From: Angiostrongylus vasorum
Lineage: Eukaryota; Nematoda; Chromadorea; Rhabditida; Metastrongylidae
Direction: 5' to 3'
Assembly: GCA_018806985.1 (NCBI GenBank)
Contig: JADANN010000449.1
Span: forward strand, 1-64,000
Length of the DNA stretch: 64,000 bases
The stretch's first letter is position 1; every line of letters starts with the position of its first letter. The notes under the pieces were generated by a model, which was not told where the DNA came from, searched no databases, and saw nothing but the letters and a program-made list of their open reading frames with translations. The position numbers and the translations under genes are program-made. Shown one piece after another: positions 1-11,461 of this stretch.

Positions 1-1700
1 AGGATAACGTGGTTTTTAACTAATATTTACCCAGATGTTAAAACACATTCCAGCATCTTTATACCGAGATGTTCCCTGGACGTCTACGTATATACGCGTC
101 CCAACAGCGAGTACGTGGTGGAGACTTTCGACGTTACACACTTTTATACAAAAGTGTCGGAATGACTCCGCTATGTCAAAAGCCATCCTCGAACTCCTTC
201 TTCAACACGAAAGAACAACAAACGAGATATGGCTTCACGTGTACAGTGGCTTGATGGCAGGCTTTTCAAAGCAACGCTTTGAACCGCCAATCTTCAGATG
301 GAGCTCGGAAAGTACTACGCGTCCCAATGAGAATGTAAGCCACTGTAGCATATGGACTGCACTTTCCAACCCTTGCCTATTGCACTGCGCCTGTATGGTG
401 GAAACACTAGTAACCGATCTTCGGCCACATTCCAATCTACGGTAGATATATAGGTAGGGCTGTAATGACTGTTCAAACAGAAGAGAAGTGGACGTTGAAT
501 GGTCTCGAGAAGTTGGACGAAAGATTATCAGCATGAGGCCAACGATGAGAAACCGATCTGCAGCCTCGGCTCACATTTCCGAGAGCTCAAATTATCCTCT
601 CAGAAAAACCGGCTACAGTGCAAGAAATCGTAGACAGTGCCATACTAACAATAACAAACATCTTTGTGCAATCATCTCAACACTTTTGCCTCCTCACCGT
701 CACATTCCTGTCACACGAAAAGAAAGGCTTATAAGAAACATGCTTTTTTACGGCAACCAGCGTGTGCATAGTAAGACAGCAGAGGGAAGAATCCAGAGAC
801 CAGCTCTTTACACATAGCCATTTTCAATGGCTACGAAACGACAGCTTTTCATAGGTGTAGAGGAAAACCAAAGCCCTCGAACGATAACTCTGGTAGTAAT
901 AAACTCTCGTTCACGCTGTCCTTCATCACAAACCGGGATAGTGCCGAATAGTTCACAACCGCTTGTACCACCGTCCATGTACAACGCAAAAATTGCACAA
1001 TTTGCTGCAACGGGTAGCGACGGTGATTGCACGGGGTTCGGGTACAGTTTACACTGATCTCTTGTAAAGCGTGCGGAGACGAATACATTGGGGAAACGGT
1101 TGGACCACTCTGATTCCATATAGAAAGAACATCCTAGTCGGTAAGTTAAGGTTAAGCCGAGTTCTTTACTGGGCAAGTATAGGACACAGAGACACAAAGA
1201 GAAAGATTTCGGGGTAGAAGCTTCGATCTTGCATAGGAGCCGAAAGCGCAAGTGCACGAAACTTCTCGAGTCCCTCTGGATTAGTACAAGTATACGAGAA
1301 TGAACAGCAAGAAGGAATGCCTCATAATCGTGCGTGATATCGGTCAGTATTTAAGACAGTTGTTTTGATGTGAGAGGCAAAGTTGTGTTTCCATGTAAAC
1401 TCTGTGCAGTTGGTTTCACGTAATATATTTAGTGGAAGACTCATAGAAAGCGGTGAATTTGCGAAGAAGCTATTCTGTGTTCAATGTAATGAAGATCTTA
1501 CTTTAGGATTTTCTCTGTTTGGTTATGGAGATGTTTGGCCAGGTAGATTGTAGTCGACTTGACCCTTCCAAGCTCTGAAGATAGCGAAATCCGCCAAAAC
1601 AACAGCTTGTTCCTCGAACAAAGGATAAAACAACGCCTCGTGTTTGCTCAAGAATAATATGAAGAATTGTTTGATCATTGCGAAGTTGGTGGAACGTCGG
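1..1700 (+). mobile_element. Penelope-like element copy A, cut by the window edge
   Basis: This is the 3' part of a Penelope-like retroelement. The first bases match the reverse-transcriptase region of copy C near 8020 (encoding a stretch like DRITWFL), and the end matches the tail of copy C near 9540-9660. The GIY-YIG endonuclease region lies near 1040-1260 but is broken by frameshifts and stops, so no intact protein is made. The tail at 1571-1608 carries the compact CTGAAGA...GAAA motif described separately. PLEs encode a reverse transcriptase joined to a GIY-YIG nuclease that nicks the target. This copy is dead. Its left boundary lies outside the window. Confidence 0.85.
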
Positions 1701-1835
1701 TCGTCTGAATAGTCGGGAATGGCCCATAATGAATATTGATACCTATACAAACTGCAATGCTGTGGGATAGCCGTCAGCAGCTGGATTTCACACTCTAGCT
1801 CGCTCACATCACGGAGACCAACGGGAATGCTATAC

Positions 1836-1934
1836 TTCACGGAGACACTCAACAAAGGTACGAAATTCCTCGTGTCCCTTGAGCGAATGGAATAGACGAA
1901 GCTCGAAATAGGGATGAACGATGGAGGGTAATCC
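1836..1934 (-). CDS. Possible orphan exon, unrecognised
   Basis: Between Penelope-like copy A and the mariner relic, the minus strand has an open stretch bounded by a TTTAG acceptor and a GTATAG donor, coding about 33 residues that include HPYFELRLFHSLKGHEEF. Composition looks protein-like, but no family is recognised and no partner exon could be phased to it. The neighbouring 1523-1975 region is open in another minus frame as well. It may be chance or a remnant of a disrupted gene. Confidence 0.2.
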
Positions 1935-2239
1935 CTAAAGTAATCAGAGATTGTTCGATGATTCACGAAGTACAAAATTTATAGATGACGTCTGATGAAA
2001 GATGACTGAACTCGTCGGAACTACAGGCTCCTGGTATGGCGAAGTACAACAACGCATATGATCACGAAAGTAGTAGCTTTTGAGAAATTTACTATGCCTC
2101 AGCAGTCTTCTTTCAGCATCGCCTTTTTGCATGCTCAAATCTCTACTTAAATGGTTCTAGACAATTTTAGAATGGCTGAGTAGAATTCCAGCTCAGCTCA
2201 GTTTTTGTACCTTGTAATATTACATGTTTTTAAAAAAGC

Positions 2240-3420
2240 TTGTTTTGTGTTTTCTTTAAACAATTTTTCAAATTTTGTCAAAGGTTAAATTGTTTTTCCA
2301 ATTTTGAGCCTTGCAACTGCAGATGTCAAAAACGAGTTTTCGTCAAATTTTCTTTTATGAGTTCAAAATCGGTCGTAGTGCTGCTGAGACGGCTCGAAAC
2401 ATTAATGAAAATTGGGGCGAAGGTAGTGTTGGTGGATCAACAGTGAGAACATGGTTCCGGAAATTACGATCTGGTGATTTCTACCTGGAAGATAAGGGAG
2501 ACCGCGGATGTACCAGTGAACTTGACGACGACCAATTGTAGACACTAATGGAAGCAAACACGCGAACTACTGATCGAGAGCTTGCGGAACAGCATGGCGT
2601 AAGCACATGAACAATCACCATTCACTTGAATTTCATAGGAAAGTCAAAAAAAAACTCGACGTGTGGGTACCGCACGAATTAAACGATAATCAAAAAAATC
2701 GCCGTTCTCACGTGTCGTCTGCTTTTTATTTTGCACAACCAGACCGACCCTTTTCTTGCTCGAATTGTGACGTGCAACGAGAAATAGATTCTGTACGACA
2801 ACCGGGGACATTCAGATATGGTTGGATTGCGATCAGGTTCCACAGCACTTCCCAGAGCCGAAATTGCACCAAAAAAGGTAACTGTGATTGTTTGGTGGTC
2901 TGCAGCAGGGCTGATTCAAAACAGCTTTTTCGAATCCGGGCGAAAACGATTATGGCAGAGAAGTATTGCCAACAAATCGACAAAATTCACCGAAAAAATC
3001 CAACAACAACGACCGGTATTAGTCAACAGAAAAAGACCAATACTTCTTCACGTTAATCCCGGCTTCACGTTGCGGAACCGTCGCTGCAGAAATGAAACGA
3101 TTTGGGCTACGAAAATTTGCCACGTCCATCATATTGGTCAGATCTGTCGCCCTACCGAGTATCACTTTTTCAAGTACCTTGAGAACTTCCTGCACGTGAA
3201 ATGCTTCACCAGTCACGATGACGCAAAAAATACCTTCAACGAATTCATCACTCCCAGAACACCAAAAAATTCTATGCAGCTGTAAACATGCTTCTTGTTA
3301 GCAAATCTGTGCAAATTTAAGGTTTTTATTTTGACTAATAAGGTTTTGTTTGAAGCACGTTGTGACATTTTAAATAATAAAGTTAGAAACGCTCATTAAT
3401 TTCTGAACAATGCAATAACT
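2240..3420 (+). mobile_element. Degenerate mariner-family transposon 1
   Basis: The 2311-2541 reading frame encodes a mariner-type N-terminal helix-turn-helix region (FKIGRSAAETARNINENWGE, then a WFRKLRSGD segment). After stops and frame changes, the catalytic half continues at about 2750-3280, with VTVIVWWSAAGLIQ and PTEYHFFKYLENFLH visible. The position expected to hold the first catalytic aspartate (TCDEK in active relatives) reads TCNEK, and the LHDN-like motif reads LHVN. The 3' end at about 3387-3418 resembles that of the second mariner copy, but no matching 5' terminal inverted repeat is seen. It is inactive, with multiple breaks. Confidence 0.85.
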
Positions 3421-3959
3421 TGTTGCAGACTAGTCCGTTCCACTTGAAACACACTGCATTACAAAAACCGGTGACAACCAGGCGTGGAAAATGACCAACG
3501 GGGGGCGATTATCCACTTAAGCAATAAGACAGTGTGACGTTGCACCCACATAAACCTTTAATTCTGGCTAACCGCTGTAGCTTGGATATTTATACAACTT
3601 CACTTTTTTCGTGGCGGGATAAAAAATGTTTGAAATCTAAACATTTCTCAGCCCATGGATGGGTCTACTGACTGGGTCAGAGAACCATCACAACCTTTTT
3701 ACCTTCGTCAACAACGTGCAAATTCTCGTAATTTATTCCGATTCTCATCTTTAAGAGTGCACCAATCTTTGAAATGACCAAGCAAGTAGAATCTCGCGAA
3801 ACAGAACGCCATGGTGTCTCCGATTGCACCGTTGATATCTGAGTTTGTATCTATTTCGACATTGGAGTCCTGCCGTCTGAAGTACGATCTGGGGAAAGGA
3901 GATAATAATAGCGTTATAGTAATAGCGCCATTTCTTCATTTTCATTTCTATTTAATACT
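3421..3959. other. No recognised gene or repeat
   Basis: This AT-rich spacer lies between the mariner relic and the next Penelope-like copy. A short plus-strand open frame begins at 3811 but shows no family resemblance before it enters Penelope-like sequence. Nothing further can be supported. Confidence 0.4.
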
Positions 3960-5542
3960 TCTTTTTGGGCCTTATAGCGGAGTCGATCTTGAAGTCATGC
4001 AAGCTCCATACAATCCTACGCACAGTTGCTTCCAGAAATGGGCTGTGATGGTGAAAAAACTTGGACCCAATTCTAGTACAGAGCGCGCGTTCTCAGGTAT
4101 GGTCATGACTACAAGTACGGTGACCCCAGATATTCTTGGTGCATTATCAACCTTGTTTTGACTACCACGAGAATCGTAAAGAACTTGTTTGCAGCTGCTT
4201 CTTGGAGCTGAGACATGCAAATTACTCAAAAAGATTTTCGAATTTTCACTGTAAGGTTATTTTGGCATTAGACCTGATAAAATCGCATATCAATACTGAC
4301 CCATCAACCACTGTCGTCCAGAGGCGCATTATAAAGTAGATCGACATTATTTCGCATCACAAAGTAGATCGTCCAATGGGTCCCGTTTTATATTTACTTA
4401 TCAAGACACATAAGTTAGTATCAGCTGATGATCTCGGGTCTACCAATGCACTATTCTACAAGGTTAGACCCTTTATCAGCTGTGTAGACGGGACAACGGA
4501 TAGAATAACATGGTTTCTTAGCCGAATACTTACCCAGCTGCTTAGCGATATTCATGCTCACCTCACGAACACTCAAATGTTTGTAGAACGTCTCCGTAAC
4601 GCGTCTCCTAACAACGCGTGTGTGACGGAGTGATTCGACGTTTCTGCGCTTTACACCAACGTATCGAATGACACCGCAATGCAAACCATCTTCGGACTTC
4701 TTGTAGAAAATGAAGGAGGAATACATATGCATGGCTTCTCTGTTCAGCAGCTTATGGTTCTTCTTTAAGAGCGCCTAAACTGCTCGACTTTAAGATGGTC
4801 TGGGAATTATTACGCACGAGTTAGAGGGCTGGCAGTAGGACAGCGGTTGACACCAACTCTCGCCATTGCGTTCATGTCTGCAATAGAAGCCCCGGTTATC
4901 GATCTCAGGTCTCTACTCTATTGTTTTGTCATCTTCTCTACTCAGGAGGTGATGGACAAATGCTTTGAATTATTGAATGAGCAGTCTGAGTACATTAAGT
5001 TCACCCGAGAGAAGCCGAAAGAGACCTGGCTTCCATTTCTTAACGTTCAAATCAACTTATCAAGTAGAGATTACATGACAAAGTGGTACCGAAAGCCAAG
5101 TAAAAAGAACATCCTCGTTCATTTCCTTTCTTCCCACCCTTCATAGAGAGATTGCGCTTGTGAGAAACATGTTTCGAACAGCCACCTCTGTGTGCACAAC
5201 CAGGGAACTAAAGGAAGAATCGCGCTACTTGGCTCGACAAATAGCCATCTCCAATGGCTACGAAATAGTAACTCAACGAGAAACGTTTAGAAGGAGAGCG
5301 ACGCGCCCAAGCGAAACAGTTGCCCAAAAGAAAGTCCCGTTTATGTTGCTCTTTATTAGCGATGAAGTAAACGTAGTTATTAAACGATGCTTAAGAAAGG
5401 GCAGGTCTAGAGGAATCGGTAGCGATAGTTGAAATACCACCGGCTACTTTACGTCGTCAGTTAGTTCGTAACCGCCCGTACGACCGTCTATGTGAAATAA
5501 CAAATTGCGTAATTTGCCCTTACGGCAAGGGACGATGATTGC

Positions 5543-5800
5543 ATGAGTTCAGGCACGATATACCTGATCTCTTGTAATAATTGCGGAGATGAATATATTG
5601 GCGAAACGGGCAGGCCTTTGTGTATCCGTATAAAAGAACACCTAGATGGCAAACGAAAACTAAGACAAAGTACCCCACTAGGCACGCATAGGATACAAAA
5701 GCACAGCGGGGACGATTTTGAAGTAAAAGTCAATATCCTTGCGCAGGAGACTAGAACACCAGCGCGAAAACTTCTTGAGGCTTTTTTGGATAAATGCTAG
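5543..5800 (+). CDS. GIY-YIG endonuclease domain of Penelope-like copy B
   Basis: This 85-residue open frame is the C-terminal nuclease domain of the element. It begins with the family signature (SSGTIYLISC, then EYIGETGR), followed by the helix carrying the conserved arginine (LCIRIKEHLDGKR). Two Cys pairs precede and surround the YIG strand, as in other PLE nucleases. It ends at a stop just after a degraded LLEAFLDK segment. The same domain recurs at 21184-21480 on the minus strand and 46560-46850 on the plus strand. As a separate open frame it is probably not translated as a working protein, because the upstream reverse transcriptase is broken. Confidence 0.8.
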   Translation: MSSGTIYLISCNNCGDEYIGETGRPLCIRIKEHLDGKRKLRQSTPLGTHRIQKHSGDDFEVKVNILAQETRTPARKLLEAFLDKC

Positions 5801-6070
5801 AGACCCTACAATGAATAGCAGGGATGAATGCCCAGAGGTCATACGCGACCTGACTCCGTATCTTCGCAGCAATTTCTGATGTGGGGTGGTGCAGTCATCA
5901 ACCATACGCGACTATAATCAGCCGTTTTAATCTTCCTCATTGGAAATCACGAAAAAAGCGGTAAGTGTTTCGAGAGGCTGTTGATTATGTAATTGCCATA
6001 GAGTTTTTTCATCTTTTTGTAAATGTTATTGGAGCGTCTGGCCTAGTAAATTGTATGTCAGTATAGCCTT

Positions 6071-6108
6071 CCAGACTTTGAAGAAGGCGATTCTGCCGAA
6101 ACGTCAGG
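6071..6108 (+). ncRNA. Hammerhead-like motif in Penelope-like tail (copy B)
   Basis: Core order is TGAAGA, a short GGC...GCC stem, GAAAC, GTC. The same arrangement occurs at 1571-1608, 9573-9613, 10328-10372, 20887-20934 (-), 42566-42604 and 47104-47150. Penelope-like elements of other animals are known to carry minimal hammerhead ribozymes in their terminal repeats. Self-cleavage here is inferred from layout only; stem III is extremely short. Confidence 0.5.
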
Positions 6109-6461
6109 TACTGCTGTATTGTATTGTATTTTTCTCTGAGAGTAAATGTATGCTGTTTAACAACCTCGCGATTCCTGAACAAGAAAACGACGCATTTATA
6201 TTCCTATGCCAAGGTTAATAGAAAGTCGATCCTGGGAATTGACTTTTTATATTAAAGCCATTAAATGATGTAGAGGTCCCTAAAACCAGAGTCAATGGGA
6301 TATTACGAATTTTATGTAAGAGCTGTTCGACCTCAGTAGAGTACTTTTATGACCTTAACAGAAATAACCAGAAACCTCGATCTCAATCTCAGTGAAAAAC
6401 AAATTCTTCTATAGAAAGACAGATTTCTTCCCAGTAATTCTTTCCGTCTCCTCCAATTGTT

Positions 6462-6755
6462 TACCGCCTCATCGTCGTTGGGAGGTGTCTATGTAGAGCG
6501 GGTGGATTCATACCACTGGCAGGGCCTCCCATGCTGAGAAGGATCTTGGCGTTTCCATCAAGGGGATCCACCTCACCCATGGTATCAAACTAGTCGCATG
6601 GTGGCAAATCTCGCTGTGATCCACAAAAGAGTCGACTGCCTTTGGTCAGGCTGACCTCGAGACTCCAGGGAAACACAGTGGCTAAACCAGCAGAACACCA
6701 AAGAGATGGAAATTATGCTGGGTCCCGCACAGGCAGTGAAGACGTGCGATCCATG
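6462..6755 (+). repeat. Interspersed repeat family C, copy 1
   Basis: This diverged copy of the roughly 370-bp family C repeat runs from the GTTTACCGCCTCATCG-like head into the conserved core (ATGGTATCAAACTAGTCGCATG). It ends near the GGTCCCGCACAGGCAGTGAAGACG segment. Further copies lie at 10615, 15930 (-), 27668, 35268, 50962, 55525 (-), 60528 (-) and 62184. It has no coding capacity. Confidence 0.8.
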
Positions 6756-6789
6756 TATCAAAGCATATGATTCTTCCCTTCATTAAGGT

Positions 6790-6935
6790 AGGCACTTTAT
6801 TCACCCGTGTGAATAAAGCTGGTACCAATTTGTAGATCCAGGAGAGATGGAATGCTTGATGGGTCAGTGGTTCGGGAATCGATCCCGTGTGTTTTGCAGG
6901 GCTGCTCCGACCACTGTGCCATACGCGGATGACAC
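6790..6935 (-). repeat. tRNA-like SINE family B, 5' fragment
   Basis: On the minus strand this has the family B head: an A-box-like TGGCACAGTGGTCGG followed by a B-box-like GGGATCGATTCCC, then the family's ATTGGTACCAGC core segment. It abuts a family C copy, and the 3' half of family B is missing. Confidence 0.7.
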
Positions 6936-7153
6936 GCAAATTCGTATCGAGTATTGGTGAAGATTGGTCAACGAAAAAATACTCATATTAGTCTTTACTG
7001 CACTCTGCATATAATGCTTTCAAGAGTTTTTTAAATAGTGTTATTTCTCAGCAGCAAAACAAATGCACATCATTGTGCTTAGTATTTGGAGGACCGCCTC
7101 TGGAGGAGAATAGTGGGTGGGTCAATGTTGATGCAACTCTATTAGGTCTGATG

Positions 7154-7345
7154 CTAAAGTAACTTTGCGGAGAAAATTCGATGACGCATAACATGGGTGC
7201 TTCGAGAAGGTATAGACTGCTGACGAAGATCGAATGAATCAGAGTAGGATAAATAATGTGTCAGGAAATTCAAGGCTAACTGTTTTAGGAGGCATAGTTC
7301 TCCCTGACGGAGCACGCTCGCTATTAGAACTGGACCCAAGTTTTT
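7154..7345 (-). mobile_element. Inverted scrap of Penelope-like 5' region
   Basis: On the minus strand this resembles about 4050-4160 of copy B (both contain GAAAAAACTTGG followed by a CAGTTCTA or CAATTCTA segment). It lies head-to-head with copy C, which starts at about 7390. Penelope-like elements often carry partial inverted pieces at their ends, so this may be the 5' structure of copy C rather than a separate insertion. Confidence 0.5.
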
Positions 7346-7389
7346 TCCTCATCTGTACCGATTTCTAAGGAAACCTTGCGTAGAGTCGC

Positions 7390-9690
7390 ATGAAGTTTGC
7401 ATGAACTTCAAGACAGACTCCGTAAAAGCAAGAGACGAAGAGCAAAATAGCAGCGAACAGCAAGAAGCAGGAGCATTACCATCACCACCATTCCCTCAAT
7501 CGTTCTTTAGACAACAAAACCCTAACAATGATGTCGATATCAAGATTCAGATATTTACGAACGAAGCTTTCAATATCCTTAATCACTATCGTGCAAAAAG
7601 ATACAGCTCCAACCTCAATGAAGTGCAAAAACGTGGAATGCGGAGGTAAGAGAGCTAATTAGATTGGAAAATGTGAGACTATCCGTTTGTGATAAGGGTG
7701 AAGAGTTTGTGGTAATTCCCTCATCAGTTAGATGTTGAAATAACGAAAAACATCTTGAAGATGCTTTGTTTTATCACTCATCATCTGAGGAGTTCAAAAG
7801 TAAATACCGAAAATTAAGCCACAAATGGGTCAAAATGGCAAGTGCTGCTTGTTTAAAACCATCGGTTATCTCTCAAGTAAAAGTTGAGTCACCAATATGT
7901 CCCGTCTTGTACTTGATAATAAAAACTCGTAAGTTAGTAAGCAGAGATGATCTTGCGTCTACCGACACATCATTGTTTAAGGTTAGACTTATCATTAGCT
8001 GTGTAGACGGGCCAACGGATAGGATAACATGGTTTTTATCCCTAATATCTACCCAGTTGCTGAAACACATTCCAGCCCATCTCACGAATACTAAGATGTT
8101 TCTGGGTCGTCTACGTACTGCGCAGCCCAACACTGCGTACGTGAGGGAGTCCTTCGACGTTACAACCCTTTATACAAACGTGTCGAATGACTCCGCTGTG
8201 TGAGGCATATTCGACCTCCTCATACAACATGAAGGTTCAATAAACATGTATAGCTTCACGAATGCGCAGCTGATGGCACTCGTAAAAGAATGCTTGAGCT
8301 GTTCAACCTTCAGATGGTCCGGGAAGTGCTACGCCCAGTTAAGAGGGTTGGCAGTGAGACAGAGATTAGCACCAAGCTTTGCCATTCCGTTTATGTCTAA
8401 TATGGAAGTATCAGTAACCGATCTCCAGCAGTTGCTCTACTGTAGATATACAGATAACCGCTTTTTCATTTGCTCAAGAGGAAATGGACAAATGTTTCGA
8501 GTTGTTGAACGAGCAGTCAGAGTATTTTAAGTTCATTCGAGAGAAACCGAAAGAAAACTCGCTTCCATTCCTGATCGTCCAAATTAACCTGTCTGAGAAC
8601 GGCTACATTACGAAGTACTACCGAAGGCCAATTAGTAAAAACGTCTTGGTTCATTACCTCTCCTCTGGGCCCTCTCACACGAAAAGGGCGCTTGTAAGAA
8701 ACATGTTTCGAACAGCCACCAGCGTGTGCTTAGGTAGAAAGCAGAAGGAAGAACCCCGGAAGCTGGCGCGGGAAATAGCCATTTCCAATGGCTACGAAAC
8801 TGTAGCTCCTCGGAACAGGAGTAGAGGAAAGCTCAAGCCCCTAAACGATAACTCTAGCAATAATAAGGTCCCGTTTATCCTGCCCTTCATCTCAAACGAA
8901 CCAAGTCAGCTATAACACGCTGCTTAAAAAGGGCCGGTCTAGAGAATTCAGTTAGAATAATCGAAATATCACCGAGCACTCTAGAAAGCCAAATAGTTCG
9001 CAACTGCCTGTTTGACCGTCTATGTACAATGCGGTGACTGCATGACTTCGGGTACAGTTTGTTTGATCTCTTGTAAAGCGTGCGGAGACGAATACTTTGT
9101 CTAAACGGGTATACCACTCTGCGTCGGTATAAACGAACACTTAATGGGCAAACCTAAAGCTAAACCAAGTACCCCACTAAGCACGCATAGGGACACGGAA
9201 ACATGACGGGGAAGATTTTAAAGTAGAAGTGACGGTCTTCGCAAGGAGTCGAAAAACACGACCGCGCAAAATTCTTGAGGCATTCTGGATTAATTCCAGG
9301 AATCCGAAAATGAACCACAGGAAGGAATTCCTTATAATCACGCGTGACATCGGCAGTATTTAAGACTGTTGTTTTGATGTGAGAGAAACATTACGCTTCC
9401 ATGTAAACTCTGTGCGGTTGGTCTCCACGTGACATACTCAGTGGAAGACTCATAGAAAGCGGTATGTGATGAAGCCATTCCGTGTTAAATTTGATTGAAA
9501 TCTTGGTTTAGCATTTTCTCTGTTTGGTTATGGAAGTGTTTGGCTGGGTAGATTGCGGTCAACTTGAACTTTCCAGGCTCTGAGGAAGGCGAAATCCACC
9601 AAACGTCAGCCTGTTCTTGAATAAAGGATAAAATAACACCTCGCATTGCTCAACAAGAATGTGAGGAATTATAGTTGAAGAAGCCAAAAA
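7390..9690 (+). mobile_element. Penelope-like element copy C, near full length
   Basis: The N-terminal region opens at 7401 and the reverse transcriptase at 7766-8203 (PVLYLIIKTRKLVSRDDLAS, TDRITWFLSLI, SFDVTTLYTNVSND). The palm catalytic motif near 8448-8460 reads CRYTDNRF, so the second aspartate of the expected YxDD is Asn. The connection region is open at 8484-8915 (LPFLIVQINLSENGY). The GIY-YIG domain at 9040-9260 is broken by stops. The tail at 9573-9613 has the hammerhead-like motif flanked by a 6-bp complementary stem (CAGGCT and AGCCTG). The order matches copies B, D, G and H. It is inactive. Confidence 0.88.
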
Positions 9691-10320
9691 TATCATGGAC
9701 ACTCATCAGACATAGTCAGGAGGTAGTAAACCTCACCCCCATGAGATACAAAGACCAGTGACTACAGTGGTGAGAACGGTGAGAACTGAGTCAATTTAGC
9801 CAATCGCAAAAAGCCTATTCTGCTTGCAATTCTTTTCGCTTTCAGCAGTAGATAAACCTCCAAGTTATTATACCCATAGTTGCATCAATAGAGATTTTAT
9901 CACACACAAATGAATCTGTTTCTCTAGGAGTCGTAGTAATTGACTTCCTGTGGGCAAACGTGAATTCCTCTACTTAGTACCTGCCCTCTTTTCTGGGGAT
10001 TGCATTGTGTTCCTTATAAATAAGTCCCATCAAATGCGCGAAGGACTAGAAAACGACTAATTTCATGTGTTTAAAAAATATCTTACCTTGCGGTTTAGTT
10101 AGTCAAATATCTGAAAGCTCTCAAGGAAGGTTCATGAGCTTAGCCAATAATGTTGCTGGCTTTGATTTATGTTTCTGATGCTGCTTTATTTATTTAAATC
10201 CACAGTTTTTTTTGCGGAGTGAAAAAAACAGCCACAAGTTTCTCCACATTCTTTACAGCGCTGCCACTGAGTCCATATTTCCGCCGCACAATTTTTCGTC
10301 AACTATCGGAAGAAGTGTGC
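9691..10320. other. No recognised gene or repeat
   Basis: AT-rich sequence between Penelope-like tails. No long open frame, paired splice sites or known repeat was recognised. Confidence 0.4.
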
Positions 10321-10321
10321 A

Positions 10322-10425
10322 AAACGATCTCTGAAAAAGGCGATGCTGCCGAAACGGCAGCTTCAATGGAATAAAGATTAAAGTAACACCTCGTGTTTGC
10401 ACAAGAAGAATATCGAGAACAGCAT
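10322..10425 (+). mobile_element. Penelope-like 3' terminal scrap
   Basis: Only the element's tail is present. The hammerhead-like core (CTGAAAAAGGCGATGCTGCC then GAAAC) lies at 10331-10355, followed by an ATAAAGATTAAAGTAACACC segment. That segment matches the ends of copies A (near 1625) and C (near 9625). It is consistent with a strongly 5'-truncated insertion. Confidence 0.7.
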
Positions 10426-10614
10426 ATTTATTTTCATACCATGGCACGACACAACTATTTATTCTCAATCTTTTACTATTTTTTATCGTAACATTCAACC
10501 GTTTGCCGCATTGCGATGTTTAGCGAAAGGGGCCCATCGCCACAGCACGGCCTCTAAAAGTGGGAAGGACCCCCACGTTTTCGTCCGGAAGCTCAACTGA
10601 GATTCTACCAATAT

Positions 10615-10850
10615 TATGAATCACTACCGTCCTGATATCAAACTAGTCGCGTGGTGGCAAATCTTCCTCTGATCAACAAGGGCGTCAGCTGCCTTTTTTG
10701 GTGACGACCTGAGGAAGGCTTCGACTAGGCTGACCTCGGGACTTCAGGGAGCCACAATGGTTAAACCAGCAAATATCCGAAGGTTGGAAATTATGCTGCG
10801 GCCCTTACAACCATGGACGGCGAGCCATCCTAGTATCCAGTTCTCCCCGT
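10615..10850 (+). repeat. Interspersed repeat family C, 5'-truncated copy 2
   Basis: It begins inside the family C core (CTGATATCAAACTAGTCGCG) and runs to the GAGCCATCCTAGTATCCAG end. The head is missing, which fits 5' truncation during target-primed reverse transcription. Confidence 0.75.
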
Positions 10851-11004
10851 CTCTTAATACTTTTTGTTTTTAACTTATCATTTAGTGCCTATTCTTTTTA
10901 AATGGTAGGGTACATTGCGAAATATAAGTTCAGTGGTGATTAAATACCTTGTCATTAAAAGAAGAATAGGAAGTAAACAATAGCTGCGATTATAACCACA
11001 GCCT

Positions 11005-11235
11005 CAGCTTAACTGGGTTTTTTGCCGATTTGGGCTCATCAGATCAATCCCGTTGACGGGTGATTGCTGATGGCAGAGATCGGTAGAACTAGCTGAGAGA
11101 CAGGCGAAAGAAGGACCTGCATGGTGTGGTGGTGAAGACGTTACTCCGGAGAAAGACAATAGCGCGTTCGTTCCTCACCACGGACTCCTGCGGTCCGGAG
11201 TTTTGCACATATCTCAGTATCATTGAACTTTCTTT
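11005..11235 (+). repeat. Interspersed repeat family D, plus orientation
   Basis: Single-armed member of family D (landmarks GATCAATCCCGTTGACGGG, GCATGGTGTGGTGGTGAA, GCGCGTTCGTTCC and a final TATCTCAG). The segment TGGTGTGGTGGTGAA looks like a pol III A box, so a tRNA-like origin is possible. Family D recurs at 20490-20725 (-), 23134-23447 and 38990-39200 (as foldbacks) and 39285-39530. Confidence 0.75.
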
Positions 11236-11461
11236 TTTCTACTTTCTAAGCCTTTCGCAAGTTCTTTTTTTTTGGCCAGCTATGAGAATGTGGGTACTTT
11301 TTCCAATTATGAGCGCTAAGATTTTTTTGCCGCTCCTTTTTACGTACGAATTTTTCAATCAGCGGGTAATGCTATCCCTTACGCTTTGTCACATTATAAA
11401 TCCTGTTCTTTTGGTTTTTTCCGTATCAGGAAATTCATTGAACACATTTGTGGTTTAACAG

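Larger units (their letters stand above)
3960..6190 (+). mobile_element. Penelope-like element copy B
   Basis: A nearly full-length but decayed Penelope-like element. About 4050-4160 repeats, in inverted orientation, a segment at 7220-7345. The reverse transcriptase starts near 4376 (GPVLYLLIKTHKLVSADDLG, then a TDRITWFLSRI block), reaches a stop at about 4632 and shifts frame downstream. The palm YxDD region is deleted near 4920 (the frame passes from LLY straight to CFVIFSTQE). A thumb or connection region follows at 4950-5430. The GIY-YIG nuclease is still open at 5543-5800. The tail holds the hammerhead-like motif at 6071-6108. It cannot encode an active reverse transcriptase. Confidence 0.88.

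Noticed and set aside
3811..4161. 116-codon plus frame considered as a host gene
   Set aside because: Its second half is Penelope-like 5' sequence that also occurs inverted at 7220-7345, and the first half has no domain.
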